Part shown: positions 37,266-45,375 of the stretch, one piece after another
Layout of the letters: each line of letters starts with the position of its first letter
How positions within the stretch are numbered: position 1 is the first letter of the stretch
NCBI GenBank assembly: GCA_043820105.1
Contig: JBDREC010000039.1
Location: 1-64,000, forward strand
DNA from: JBDREC01 sp043820105 [NCBI: Pseudomonadota bacterium]
GTDB taxonomy: Bacteria > Bdellovibrionota_F > JAHFAK01
Direction of reading: 5' to 3'
DNA: 64,000 nucleotides
Notes under the pieces: model-generated
Seen by the model: only the letters and a program-made list of their open reading frames with translations
What the model was told of the DNA's origin: nothing
Database searches by the model: none
Program-made: the position numbers and the translations under genes

Positions 37266-37299
37266 ATGGCGTCCAAGAAACTAGCAAAAATGTGTCACC
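37266..37299 (+). repeat. Repeat R2, copy 1
   Basis: 34 nt beginning ATGGCGTCCAAGAAACTAGC, identical to 38981-39014. It starts 7 nt after the pilin stop. A 10-nt CACGTCACTT (R3) follows at 37313 and also occurs at 38922. Confidence 0.9.
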
Positions 37300-37398
37300 T
37301 GCTTTTCATAGACACGTCACTTACTGTTTTCATGAAGTATTGTCTTGGGTTTTTAGTTTGAGTAGAAAAGAAAAAATATAGCACGGAGGTAAATAGAA

Positions 37399-37614
37399 TT
37401 ATAAAAGATCCTTGTATTTACACTTAAAAGCATTAGCTAGCTTAAACAAAACTCTTAGGGTTGTATTTGTTTTCCCTGTTTCAATTTTTTGATAATGCTT
37501 ATAGCTAATGCCATAGTCTTCCATATCTTCCTGGGTCAATCCTGCCTTTAGCCTCAATTTCTTAATATTTTTACCTGCTTGTATTGGGAACTTATCTTCT
37601 TTTTTCATTTGCAC
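37399..37614 (-). CDS. XRE-family helix-turn-helix regulator
   Basis: A 71-residue single-domain Cro/CI-type repressor. The helix-turn-helix lies at about 14-68 (KNIKKLRLKAGLTQEDM, then KHYQKIETGKT). It is transcribed away from the Fic gene with about 155 nt between starts, and an inverted repeat lies in that space, so it probably represses itself and the Fic gene. Whether it also acts as antitoxin partner is not shown by sequence. Confidence 0.85.
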   Translation of the reverse strand: MQMKKEDKFPIQAGKNIKKLRLKAGLTQEDMEDYGISYKHYQKIETGKTNTTLRVLFKLANAFKCKYKDLL

Positions 37615-37690
37615 CTCATAAATCTTACAATTATAGCTACACTCCGGGAGGTAGTATTTTAAAATAATGCAATAAAATCTACTTGCAAAA

Positions 37691-37754
37691 GCAAATAAAA
37701 AGAGCTATGATTGCATTTAGTGCCACAAGTGCAAATAAGCTGGTTTTTATTTGC
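37691..37754. promoter_or_regulatory. Inverted repeat between XRE and Fic genes
   Basis: GCAAATAAAAA at 37691-37701 and its exact reverse complement TTTTTATTTGC at 37744-37754, with an extra GCAAATAA at 37731. These are candidate operator half-sites for the adjacent XRE protein in the divergent promoter region. Confidence 0.5.
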
Positions 37755-37771
37755 AGGAAATGAGGAATATT

Positions 37772-38905
37772 ATGGATATAAAAGAGTTTATTTCTGGAAA
37801 TTATAGGAATCAATATAAATATAAAAGTTTTCTGCCGCAATATGTTGATATTAGATGGGAAATGAGTGACAGTAATTTGCTTCATTTGCTCAGTGAAGCA
37901 GATATTAAACTTGGGGAATTAAATGCATTCTCTCAATTAATTCCAGATATTGATTATTTTATTAAAATGCATGTGCATAAAGAGGCCACAACCTCAAGCT
38001 CAATAGAAGGAACTGAAACCAATATTAAGGATGCATTACAAAAAAAGGAATTTATTGATCCTGAAAAGAGAGATGACTGGTTAGAAGTTCAAAATTATAT
38101 TAAAGCAATGAATGGAGCAATCATTCAATTAGAGGAATTGCCCCTTTCAAATCGTCTATTAAAGAATACTCACAAAACACTTTTACAGGGTGCAAGAGGC
38201 AAAAACAAAATGCCAGGTGAATTTCGTAATAGTCAAAACTGGATAGGAGGGGCTACCTTAAGTGATGCAGTTTTTATTCCTCCCCATCAAGATGATATAG
38301 CAATACTAATGTCAGACTTTGAAAAATTTATAAATAATGAAAATTATCCTATTCCACATCTAATTAGAATTGGTATTGCGCATTATCAATTTGAAACAAT
38401 ACATCCATTTTTAGATGGAAATGGAAGAATTGGACGTTTATTAATTACCCTATACTTGGTTAGCAAGGGGCTGCTTTTGCGACCAACGCTTTATTTGTCG
38501 GAATTTTTTGAAAAGAATAAAAATCTTTATTATGATAATCTTAATAGAGTTAGAACTCACAATGAATTGACACAGTGGTTGAAATATTTTTTGGTTGGAA
38601 TAAAACAGACAGCTCAAAACTCTATTGAAACATTTCAATTGATAATTAAACTAAGAGAAAAAGTTGAAAATCATGATATTTTATTGCTTGGAAAAAAATC
38701 AAAATTAGCTCAAAAATTTGTTCATTATCTGTATGGAAAACCAATTGTTGATAGCAAAGAAATATCAAAAGAATTTTCCATTAACCCCTCAACTACTTCA
38801 CGCTTGATTGAAGATTTTATTAGATTAGGGATTCTAAAGGAAATTACTGGAAATAAAAGAAATAGAATATTTATTTTTGAAGAGTATATTAAGTTGTTTG
38901 AATAG
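37772..38905 (+). CDS. Fic family AMP-transferase with C-terminal winged helix
   Basis: A 377-residue Fic protein with an intact catalytic motif HPFLDGNGRIGR (His211), expected to transfer AMP from ATP to a protein hydroxyl. An inhibitory helix motif S-x-x-x-E-G lies N-terminal to the Fic core (Ser75-Gly80), so it is a class II self-inhibited enzyme. The C-terminal ~80 residues contain a winged helix (DSKEISKEFSINPSTTSRLI) for DNA binding. The frame is open from TTG 37751; ATG 37772 has an AGGA site. It forms a divergent pair with an XRE regulator, and direct repeats flank the pair. Confidence 0.93.
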   Translation: MDIKEFISGNYRNQYKYKSFLPQYVDIRWEMSDSNLLHLLSEADIKLGELNAFSQLIPDIDYFIKMHVHKEATTSSSIEGTETNIKDALQKKEFIDPEKRDDWLEVQNYIKAMNGAIIQLEELPLSNRLLKNTHKTLLQGARGKNKMPGEFRNSQNWIGGATLSDAVFIPPHQDDIAILMSDFEKFINNENYPIPHLIRIGIAHYQFETIHPFLDGNGRIGRLLITLYLVSKGLLLRPTLYLSEFFEKNKNLYYDNLNRVRTHNELTQWLKYFLVGIKQTAQNSIETFQLIIKLREKVENHDILLLGKKSKLAQKFVHYLYGKPIVDSKEISKEFSINPSTTSRLIEDFIRLGILKEITGNKRNRIFIFEEYIKLFE

Positions 38906-38946
38906 AAATGTCATAAGGCGCCACGTCACTTGCGGTTTTTTCCCAC

Positions 38947-39014
38947 CTGTTTCCATTGAGTCTGTTATAAATAATAAAACATGGCGTCCAAGAAACTAGC
39001 AAAAATGTGTCACC
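38947..39014 (+). repeat. Composite repeat R1-R2, copy 2
   Basis: R1 (38947-38971), 9 nt, then R2 (38981-39014, identical over 34 nt to 37266-37299). R3 CACGTCACTT precedes it at 38922. In the first copy, R1 and R2 are separated by the pilin gene. Confidence 0.88.
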
Positions 39015-39058
39015 CACTTTTTGAGAAGAGGTGGTAGTTAGGGTGAATATGGTAAAGG

Positions 39059-39093
39059 AAAATAAAAAAGCCAAGCAATTTTAGCTTGGCTTT
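39059..39093 (-). terminator. Rho-independent terminator for tpiA-secG-tRNA
   Basis: On the minus strand a perfect 10-bp stem AAAGCCAAGC/GCTTGGCTTT with a 7-nt loop runs into a T-rich tract (TTTTTTATTTT). It lies about 120 nt past the tRNA-Leu 3' end. Confidence 0.8.
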
Positions 39094-39183
39094 AAATCTT
39101 TGTTTGAGTGTGAGTTTGAGTATTGGGGGATAAAATTTTTTTATCCATCTTTTTTTCAAACCCATTACCCAAACACAATACTG

Positions 39184-39212
39184 TAAAATTTTTGCGAGAG
39201 CAAAAAATTTTA
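39184..39212 (-). other. AT-rich hairpin abutting tRNA-Leu
   Basis: TAAAATTTTTGC, 4-nt loop GAGA, then GCAAAAAATTTTA: a 12-bp stem with one bulge, immediately 3' of the tRNA on the minus strand. It may guide tRNA 3' processing or weakly terminate. Confidence 0.5.
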
Positions 39213-39294
39213 TGCCGAGAGTGAGACTCGAACTCACACGGGTCTCCCCACACGGCCCTCAACCGTGCGCGTCTACCAATTCCACCATCCCGGC
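39213..39294 (-). tRNA. tRNA-Leu (GAG)
   Basis: An 82-nt tRNA with acceptor stem GCCGGGA/TCTCGGC, anticodon stem CACGG/CCGTG and loop TTGAGGG (anticodon GAG), a long variable arm as in leucine tRNAs and a GAGTTCGAGTCTC T-arm. CCA is not encoded. It is downstream of secG, a common position. Confidence 0.95.
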
Positions 39295-39303
39295 TTATTA
39301 AAA

Positions 39304-39333
39304 CTAGTTCTAGGTCTAGAGCTAGCGCTAGTT
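39304..39333 (+). repeat. CTAG hexamer array
   Basis: Five 6-nt units, CTAGTT, CTAGGT, CTAGAG, CTAGCG, CTAGTT, in the space between secG and tRNA-Leu. Each contains CTAG, a tetranucleotide that is rare in many bacterial genomes. Confidence 0.85.
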
Positions 39334-39340
39334 CAAATTC

Positions 39341-39748
39341 TTACTGACCTTCGTCTTCTGTTTCAGCTTCTTCAATAGGTGACTCAACTACAGGTTCTGT
39401 GCTTGCTTCTTGGCTTGCTTTTGCTTCTTCTGGTTCTGCGGCTGCTTTCATGCTTCCTTCAGGAGGAACATTGTCAGCAGGGGCGGTTACGCTATCAAGT
39501 AAGGAAGGTTCTACTTCTGATGATGAAATGTGAGCTAGAGTAATCGAAGTAATCATAAAAACGAGAGCTGCGCTAGCTGTAATTTTTGTCATTATGCCAA
39601 CACCACCACTTGTTCCAAACAAAGTTTGACTTGAACCGCCACCAAAGGCAGCCCCAATATCAGAACCCTTGCCTGATTGTAGCAAAACTATTAATATTAA
39701 ACAAAAAGCAACAAATACATGCAATATTGTAATTAGGGTCGCTATCAT
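39341..39748 (-). CDS. secG: Preprotein translocase subunit SecG
   Basis: A 135-residue SecG with two membrane helices (about 3-22 and 53-72) separated by the conserved cytoplasmic loop LQSGKGSDIGAAFGGGSSQTLFGT. It supports SecYEG protein export. The C-terminal 60 residues are an acidic Glu/Pro/Ala/Ser-rich tail, longer than in most SecG proteins but seen in related lineages. It is downstream of tpiA and upstream of tRNA-Leu, a conserved order. ATG follows an AAGGAAA site. Confidence 0.95.
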   Translation of the reverse strand: MIATLITILHVFVAFCLILIVLLQSGKGSDIGAAFGGGSSQTLFGTSGGVGIMTKITASAALVFMITSITLAHISSSEVEPSLLDSVTAPADNVPPEGSMKAAAEPEEAKASQEASTEPVVESPIEEAETEDEGQ

Positions 39749-39820
39749 GGTAATTTCCTTGCAAATTATAAAAAGTGTGCACTTCTATAGAAAATGATTT
39801 CAAAAAAGACAAGCTTTTTT

Positions 39821-40579
39821 TTAGTCAACACTTTGGACGATTTTAGCAAAAGAATCAGGATTTAGGCTCGCTCCACCAACTAAAGCACCATCCACGTTTT
39901 CCATTGATAGTAAATCTTTAGCATTTGTGTCTTTTACAGAGCCCCCGTAAAGGATTCTTGTTTTATCAGCTAAAACTGAACCAAACATGTCTCCATAAAT
40001 TTGCCTAATAAAGGCATGGACGCGTTCTGCATCATCTGGAGTTGCTGATTTGCCGGTGCCAATGGCCCAAACTGGTTCATAAGCTATTACAATTTTATCA
40101 AGCTGGAAGGCTTGTAATGCTTTAAAGCATTCTCTAATTTGGACTTCAACAACCTCAAAGGTTTTGTTTTGTTCGTATTCTTCAAGGGTTTCCCCAACAC
40201 AAACAATTGGAATAAGATCAAATTCTAAACAAGCGTGGATTTTTTTATTTATTGTATCATTGGTTTCACAGAAATACTGTCTTCTTTCTGAGTGACCTAA
40301 GATAACATATTCCACACCAATATCTTTAAGCATTGGTGGCGAAACCTCACCTGTAAAGGCACCTGATTCTTCCCATCCCATGTTTTGAGATGCTACTTTA
40401 ATGTTTGTTTCTGCGAGTGCTATGCCAACAGAATTAAGTGCAATATAAGATGGTGCTACAATTACAGTTGCATTTGCTTTGCCTGATAAAGTTGCTTTAA
40501 GGTTTGCAACAAGCTTTATAGCTTCAGGGATTGTACAGTTCATCTTCCAGTTTCCAGCAATAATAGGTTCTCTTTTCAT
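39821..40579 (-). CDS. tpiA: Triosephosphate isomerase
   Basis: A 252-residue TpiA interconverts dihydroxyacetone phosphate and glyceraldehyde-3-phosphate. Active-site residues are intact: Lys12 in GNWKMN, His in LGHSERR and Glu in YEPVWAIGTG; the phosphate-binding YGGSVK is also present. The frame extends upstream to 40669, but ATG 40579 follows a GGAGAA site and gives the normal N-terminus; the extra 30 codons overlap the end of the MCE gene. It continues the minus-strand operon that ends at secG and tRNA-Leu. Confidence 0.95.
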   Translation of the reverse strand: MKREPIIAGNWKMNCTIPEAIKLVANLKATLSGKANATVIVAPSYIALNSVGIALAETNIKVASQNMGWEESGAFTGEVSPPMLKDIGVEYVILGHSERRQYFCETNDTINKKIHACLEFDLIPIVCVGETLEEYEQNKTFEVVEVQIRECFKALQAFQLDKIVIAYEPVWAIGTGKSATPDDAERVHAFIRQIYGDMFGSVLADKTRILYGGSVKDTNAKDLLSMENVDGALVGGASLNPDSFAKIVQSVD

Positions 40580-40598
40580 TGTGTGTTCTTCTCCTTTT

Positions 40599-42134
40599 TT
40601 ACATGCCTGGTATTGGTAAAGCGGCCATAACTGATTTAAGATCTTCATCTGTAAAGTGGATTCCGCCACCTACAAAGAAATCATATGGGGTATCCCACCA
40701 ACCATTTCTTAAAAGATCATCAACACCAGCAGTTAATAGTATATTTTTCCATAAATCAATATTTAGAAAAGCCCTTACATGGGGCCTTGTTTCTCTTGAA
40801 AAATCAAAAGCATCAACAGAAAGGTAGAAATGATCATCAAATAAATAATAATCAAAACCAACTCCACCTTCTGATCTTATAACACCAAATCTAATATTAA
40901 AATCATAAAATCTTTTTGCAAACTGCACTGAAAAAGTAAACGCATCATCTCTTGTTGAGGTTCTTGTTGTGATTGGAGTGCCATCATCAACAGTAATGGT
41001 GTTTTCGGTAACCATTTCATCACCAAGGGGTTCATCAACAAATTCTATAAGAAAAAACTTGTCAGGTCTTGGTTGAATTTTTAGTTGAACATAGTTTTGA
41101 AGTTCTTGCGTGTCTGTTAACAAGAATTCACCCCTATAACCAATACTTGTTTCAATTCTGTTTACAGTTTCAATAAAGGTATTAACTCCATCAATAGTGG
41201 TTTCAAGCTTTTCTACAACAGCCTCATCAGATAAAAGCTTTCCAATGGTACCTTCTCCTCTTTCAACTCGTTCCATTATTCCTTTTAAGGAAGCTAAAGA
41301 TTGCTTAAGATCACTTGTTGCTTCTTTGACGTTTTGAACAGAGGAATTAATTCTTTCATCACTTGATCCAATAACATCATTTAAGTTATGCGAAATTTCT
41401 TCAAAGTTACCAATAATGTGATTTATTGCTTTAATGTTTTCACTAGACATATCGCGAAGATCTTTTGTGAAAAGCTCGACATTTGTGGCAACATTAGTAA
41501 TTTTTTCATCACTTTTTTTTATGGATTGATGAAGATCTGCCATCATGTCTTGGATGGAAACTGTTATGTTTTTTAAATTTTCAAGAATGTCAGGAACAGT
41601 TGAGCTAAGAATTTCAACCTTTAAAACACTAACCAAGTTATTAGTCATTTCTTCAATATTTGAAGCAATTCTATCAAACTTTGGCATCATTTCACCAACA
41701 TCACTAAAACGATTGAAAATTTGGTCTAGCTCAGAAAAAGAGTTCGTGTTTTTGATTATGCCTCTGTCTGGGATGATGTGGTTAGTATCAGTTCCCAGGG
41801 AAAGTTCAATAATTCTTTCACCCAACAAACCCTTGTCTCGAATTTGAAGTCTAGAATCACGAGTTATTATTATTTTAGGATCAATTCCAGCAAGAGTGAG
41901 CCGTGCTTTACCATTATGAAGTTTTATATCAGCAACATAACCTGTCCTAATACCAGCGATCATAACAGGTGTTTTCATAATAATACCAATGATATTTTCA
42001 AAGTCTGCGTAGTAGGTATGACCCTGTGATCCGAATAATGGAGCATCATTAACTCTGGCTGACATATAGGCGATTCCAACAATACCAGCAATAACAACGA
42101 TTCCAACTTTTATTTCGCTTGTTAGCTTTAGCAC
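40599..42134 (-). CDS. MlaD-like MCE lipid-transport protein
   Basis: A 511-residue protein with an N-terminal membrane helix (about 9-27), one MCE domain (about 36-115), a long helical region that is probably coiled coil (150-330), and a C-terminal beta-rich region (about 345-511) with alternating strands such as FNIRFGVIRSEGG and DDHFYLSVDAFDF. MCE proteins form the periplasmic part of Mla-type lipid transporters. The C-terminal half looks like a small outer-membrane or beta-sandwich domain absent from E. coli MlaD, so the protein may span the periplasm. Upstream are mlaF and mlaE. Confidence 0.88.
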   Translation of the reverse strand: MLKLTSEIKVGIVVIAGIVGIAYMSARVNDAPLFGSQGHTYYADFENIIGIIMKTPVMIAGIRTGYVADIKLHNGKARLTLAGIDPKIIITRDSRLQIRDKGLLGERIIELSLGTDTNHIIPDRGIIKNTNSFSELDQIFNRFSDVGEMMPKFDRIASNIEEMTNNLVSVLKVEILSSTVPDILENLKNITVSIQDMMADLHQSIKKSDEKITNVATNVELFTKDLRDMSSENIKAINHIIGNFEEISHNLNDVIGSSDERINSSVQNVKEATSDLKQSLASLKGIMERVERGEGTIGKLLSDEAVVEKLETTIDGVNTFIETVNRIETSIGYRGEFLLTDTQELQNYVQLKIQPRPDKFFLIEFVDEPLGDEMVTENTITVDDGTPITTRTSTRDDAFTFSVQFAKRFYDFNIRFGVIRSEGGVGFDYYLFDDHFYLSVDAFDFSRETRPHVRAFLNIDLWKNILLTAGVDDLLRNGWWDTPYDFFVGGGIHFTDEDLKSVMAALPIPGM

Positions 42135-42150
42135 ATTTATTCCTTATCTT

Positions 42151-42237
42151 AAGTCATAAGTCATAAGTCATAAGTCGTAAGTTAAAAGAATATTCATTTT
42201 CCCTTACGACTTATCACTTACTACTTACGACTTATAA
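42151..42237. repeat. AAGTCAT/CTTACGA opposed heptamer arrays
   Basis: Five units (AAGTCAT three times, AAGTCGT, AAGTTAA) at 42151-42185, then 17 nt, then five opposed units (CTTACGA, CTTATCA, CTTACTA, CTTACGA, CTTATAA) at 42203-42237. The arms can pair over about 33 nt with few mismatches. It lies between mlaF and the MCE gene and reaches into the mlaF stop. Confidence 0.88.
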
Positions 42238-42960
42238 CCTGCTTCTTGCTAAAAACTCTTTTACAGGTTTTAAGTCAGATTTTAAAATCTGAGCTGGGGT
42301 TCCTGTTTCAATTATGCGCCCATCATATAGCATTGCAATTTTATCTGCAATCTTAAAAGTTGATGCAATATCATGACTAATGACAATAGATGTTACATTT
42401 AATTCCTTTTTTGTGTTAACAATTAAATCATCAATTGCATCTGACATAATGGGATCTAATCCAGTTGTTGGTTCATCATAAAGAATAATCTGAGGCTCAA
42501 GAACAATGGCTCTTGCAAGCCCTACCCTTTTTCTCATGCCTCCGGATAATTCACTTGGGTAGTTATGATCAATGCCTTTTAAACCAACAAGATCTAATTT
42601 TTGCCTCACAATATCCTTTATTTTAGACTCTTTATATTTTGTATGTTCTTTCAATGGAAAAGAAACATTTTCATAAACTGTCATAGAATCAAAAAGTGCT
42701 GCGTCTTGAAATAAATAACCAAAATTTTTTCTGATGTTTTTTAATTCAAAAGAGTTCATTTTTGTAAGCTCATGTCCATCAATTTTGATGCTGCCTTGAT
42801 CAGGTTTTATTAGTCCAATGAAGTGCTTAACAAGTACAGACTTTCCCCCACCAGATGCACCAATTATAAAAGTAGTTTCACCCTTAATGCAATTTAGATT
42901 CACTCCTTTTAAGACTTTTTTTTCTCCAAAGGATTTATGTAGGTTCAATACTTCTATCAT
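42232..42960 (-). CDS. mlaF: Mla-type ABC transporter ATPase (MlaF)
   Basis: A 242-residue ABC ATPase with Walker A GASGGGKS (about 34-41), Q-loop YLFQDAALFDS, signature LSGGMRKRVGLARA and Walker B IILYDEPTTGLDP. The GGGKS and DAALFDS details are typical of MlaF. It powers phospholipid movement by the MlaE permease and the MCE protein. The gene order on the minus strand is mlaE, mlaF, MCE, with hairpin-forming heptamer arrays in both spacers. The stop codon lies within the downstream array. Confidence 0.95.
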   Translation of the reverse strand: MIEVLNLHKSFGEKKVLKGVNLNCIKGETTFIIGASGGGKSVLVKHFIGLIKPDQGSIKIDGHELTKMNSFELKNIRKNFGYLFQDAALFDSMTVYENVSFPLKEHTKYKESKIKDIVRQKLDLVGLKGIDHNYPSELSGGMRKRVGLARAIVLEPQIILYDEPTTGLDPIMSDAIDDLIVNTKKELNVTSIVISHDIASTFKIADKIAMLYDGRIIETGTPAQILKSDLKPVKEFLARSRL

Positions 42961-42971
42961 TTGTTAAATTC

Positions 42972-43044
42972 GTATTAAGTATTAAGTATTTAGTATTCAG
43001 TATTCAGTGAAAAAACTGAATACCGAATACAGAATACCGAATAC
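42972..43044. repeat. GTATTCA opposed heptamer arrays
   Basis: Five units (GTATTAA twice, GTATTTA, GTATTCA twice) at 42972-43006, a 10-nt loop, then TGAATAC, CGAATAC, AGAATAC, CGAATAC at 43017-43044. It fills the mlaE-mlaF spacer and touches the mlaE stop. The same words occur at 50.3, 52.3, 55.1 and 61.0 kb. Confidence 0.92.
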
Positions 43045-43808
43045 TAAAACAATAAAGATGTTAATATATAATCAGCCACTAAAATCAAAACAGAAGATAA
43101 CACAACTGCTTTTGTCGTTGATTTTCCCACTCCAAGGGCGCCTTTTTCTGTTCTAAGGCCATTATGACAACAAACAATTGCTATAATGAATCCAAAAAAC
43201 ATTGATTTAAATAATCCGTCAGTAATATCTTTAACATCAACCATCCATTCAATATAATCAAAAAATATACCTTCTCCTATTTCAAGCATTCCAACACCTA
43301 CAAGCCAGGCTCCAAAGATGGCGATGAAATCAATGATGCCAACTAAAATAGGCATCATTATAGTTGCCGCGATAACTCTTGGAACAACTAAATAGCTAAC
43401 TGGCTCAACAGCCATTGTATTTAATGCATCAATTTGTTGGGTTACTTTCATTGTTCCAATTTGAGCAGCCATAGCTGACCCTGCTCTGGCTGTGATCATA
43501 AGAGCAGCCATAACTGGACCAAGCTCTCTAAAAACTGCCATAGCAACAACTGAGCCAACTGTACCTTCGGCTTGAAAACGCATAAAAACACGCCCTGTTT
43601 CAAGGGCAAAAACCATTCCTGTAAAAAAACCAGTTAGAATTACAATGAAGATTGAGTTAGCTCCAATATTTTCCATTTCACTAAAAATTAATTTTAATCT
43701 AAATGGAGGTTTGACGGCACATTTGAAAAAGGTACCAGTAGTGATTGCAAGCCTGCCTGCTTCATCAAGAAAATTTATTAATGTCTTTTTTAAAAAAGAT
43801 ATTATCAT
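43044..43808 (-). CDS. mlaE: Mla-type ABC permease (MlaE)
   Basis: A 254-residue MlaE/YrbE permease with about five membrane helices. Family motifs are FRELGPVMAALMITARAGSA and GTMKVTQQIDALNTMAV, the coupling region contacting MlaF. With MlaF and the MCE protein it would move phospholipids between inner and outer membranes. It starts 7 nt after the alr stop, so it belongs to the same transcript. ATG with a weak AGGT site. Confidence 0.95.
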   Translation of the reverse strand: MIISFLKKTLINFLDEAGRLAITTGTFFKCAVKPPFRLKLIFSEMENIGANSIFIVILTGFFTGMVFALETGRVFMRFQAEGTVGSVVAMAVFRELGPVMAALMITARAGSAMAAQIGTMKVTQQIDALNTMAVEPVSYLVVPRVIAATIMMPILVGIIDFIAIFGAWLVGVGMLEIGEGIFFDYIEWMVDVKDITDGLFKSMFFGFIIAIVCCHNGLRTEKGALGVGKSTTKAVVLSSVLILVADYILTSLLF

Positions 43809-43814
43809 TATTAC

Positions 43815-44915
43815 CTATATAAATGTTCTAGGAATATAATCTCTAAATAAGGTTAAAATCTCATAAGGAATAGTGTCGCATTTTTCTGCGATGTCATAGG
43901 CTGTGATACTCTTATTCCCATCTTTTCCAAGCAAGGTAACTGTGTCACCAATTTTTACATTTGATTTTGATACATCTAGCATCATCATGTCCATGCAAAT
44001 ATCACCAACTATTGGGTAAAAACTTTCATTTATTAAAACTTGTCCATAGTTTTTATATGTCCTTAAATAACCATCAGCGTAGCCAATAGGGACAACTGCT
44101 ATTTTTGTGCTTTCTTTTACACTATGCCTTCTGTTATAGCCAACTGTCATTCCTGGTTTTACTTCCCTGATAGAAACAACTTCTGTTTTTACTTCCATAA
44201 CAGGCTTCAGGTTTTGTTTGCTATATTCAATGGAACCTGCATATCCATAAAGTGATAATCCAACTCTAACCATGTCACAATGTGCATCAGGATGATAAAT
44301 AGTTCCTGAAGAATTTGCAAGGTGCGTGATTATGTGTTCACCAAATTTATGTTTTATAGTCTTGGCCATATCGGAAAAATATTCAATTTGTCTAATTGTG
44401 TCTTCTGATCTTGAATCAGGCATGTGTGACATTAAGCCAACAATATTAATTCCAGATTCATTACAAATATTGAAAACCTTTTCAATTTCATCTGTTGAAA
44501 AACCAAGACGATTCATTCCAGTATCAAGCGTAAGATGGACATTGATCTTAATATTTAATTTATCAACTAGTTGGTGCAGATTATGAAAGGTTTCGTAGTT
44601 ATAAATAGAAATAGTTATATTGTTTTTTGCTGCTATTTCTAATTCGTCTTTGTGTACAGGTCCAATGACTAGCATTGGCAAGTTAATATCATTTTCTCGC
44701 AGAAAAACCGCTTCACTTGCTGAATGCAAGGCAAGGTAAGCAATGTTTTGCTTTTCTAAAACCTTACTAATTTCCACAAAGCCATGACCATAGGCATTAT
44801 CCTTAACAACTGCCATTATTTTAACATCACTTGCTAGCTTATCTTTAATATAATAGAGGTTATGTTCAATGTTGGAAAGCTTAATTAATATTCTGTTATA
44901 TTTATTTATGGCCAT
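43815..44915 (-). CDS. alr: Alanine racemase
   Basis: A 366-residue PLP enzyme that makes D-alanine for peptidoglycan. The PLP lysine is in VVKDNAYGHG (about residue 37), where most have VKANAYGHG. Later motifs LDTGMNRLGF, HLANSSGT, RVGLSLYG and VGYNRRHS (second catalytic tyrosine) and DICMDMMMLDV are present. Length is normal. It lies between a small lipoprotein and the mla genes, linking cell wall and outer membrane functions. Confidence 0.93.
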   Translation of the reverse strand: MAINKYNRILIKLSNIEHNLYYIKDKLASDVKIMAVVKDNAYGHGFVEISKVLEKQNIAYLALHSASEAVFLRENDINLPMLVIGPVHKDELEIAAKNNITISIYNYETFHNLHQLVDKLNIKINVHLTLDTGMNRLGFSTDEIEKVFNICNESGINIVGLMSHMPDSRSEDTIRQIEYFSDMAKTIKHKFGEHIITHLANSSGTIYHPDAHCDMVRVGLSLYGYAGSIEYSKQNLKPVMEVKTEVVSIREVKPGMTVGYNRRHSVKESTKIAVVPIGYADGYLRTYKNYGQVLINESFYPIVGDICMDMMMLDVSKSNVKIGDTVTLLGKDGNKSITAYDIAEKCDTIPYEILTLFRDYIPRTFI

Positions 44916-44928
44916 TTAAATTACCTGT

Positions 44929-45375
44929 TTATAAGCAGTTAATGCTACCTTCTGTTATATAAAATATTGTTTCATAAGTTCCAAGAATTAAAAGCCACTT
45001 AACCACAAAACCTTGCAGCAAGGAGCTCTCTTCTGTTGTTATAGTATCTTCATAACTCACTGTTTGTGTTGGAGTGATATAATCCACTGCAAACAAAGAA
45101 TCAAGTTCTTCTTTTGTATATTTTATTGTTTCTATAATATTTTCTTCATTACTGTCATAGATGGTTTTTGTGCCGTGGATAAAAAATAAAACCTCACCGT
45201 GAACTTCTGACAGCTCAATTTCATAAGTACAAATGGCTTGATTATCTGTAGATGTAAAGCTAACACTACCTGCATCAAAGCTTGATTCGACTGTAGTGTA
45301 AACTGGCAATTCAGTTTCGCAAGCCACTAATAAAAATAGTGAAAAAATAGTTATTAAATTATGAGTTAAGTTCAT
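44929..45375 (-). CDS. Small lipoprotein of unknown function
   Basis: About 148 residues with a signal peptide and lipobox LVAC, so a lipid-anchored envelope protein. Cysteines occur at CTYEIEL and near the C-terminus. The rest is acidic and beta-like, with no recognised domain. Its start (ATG 45375, alternative TTG 45390) lies inside the end of the epimerase gene, suggesting translational coupling although the ribosome binding site is weak. It precedes alr by 13 nt. Confidence 0.7.
   Translation of the reverse strand: MNLTHNLITIFSLFLLVACETELPVYTTVESSFDAGSVSFTSTDNQAICTYEIELSEVHGEVLFFIHGTKTIYDSNEENIIETIKYTKEELDSLFAVDYITPTQTVSYEDTITTEESSLLQGFVVKWLLILGTYETIFYITEGSINCL

Noticed and set aside
37720-37740. 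TGGCAC on the minus strand between the XRE and Fic genes as a sigma-54 promoter
   Set aside because: The GC of the possible -12 box is 10 nt, not 12 nt, from the GG, and sigma-54 spacing is strict.
37266-39014. The XRE-Fic segment as a classical insertion sequence or transposon
   Set aside because: The flanking repeats are direct, not inverted, no transposase lies inside, and R1 and R3 are arranged asymmetrically.
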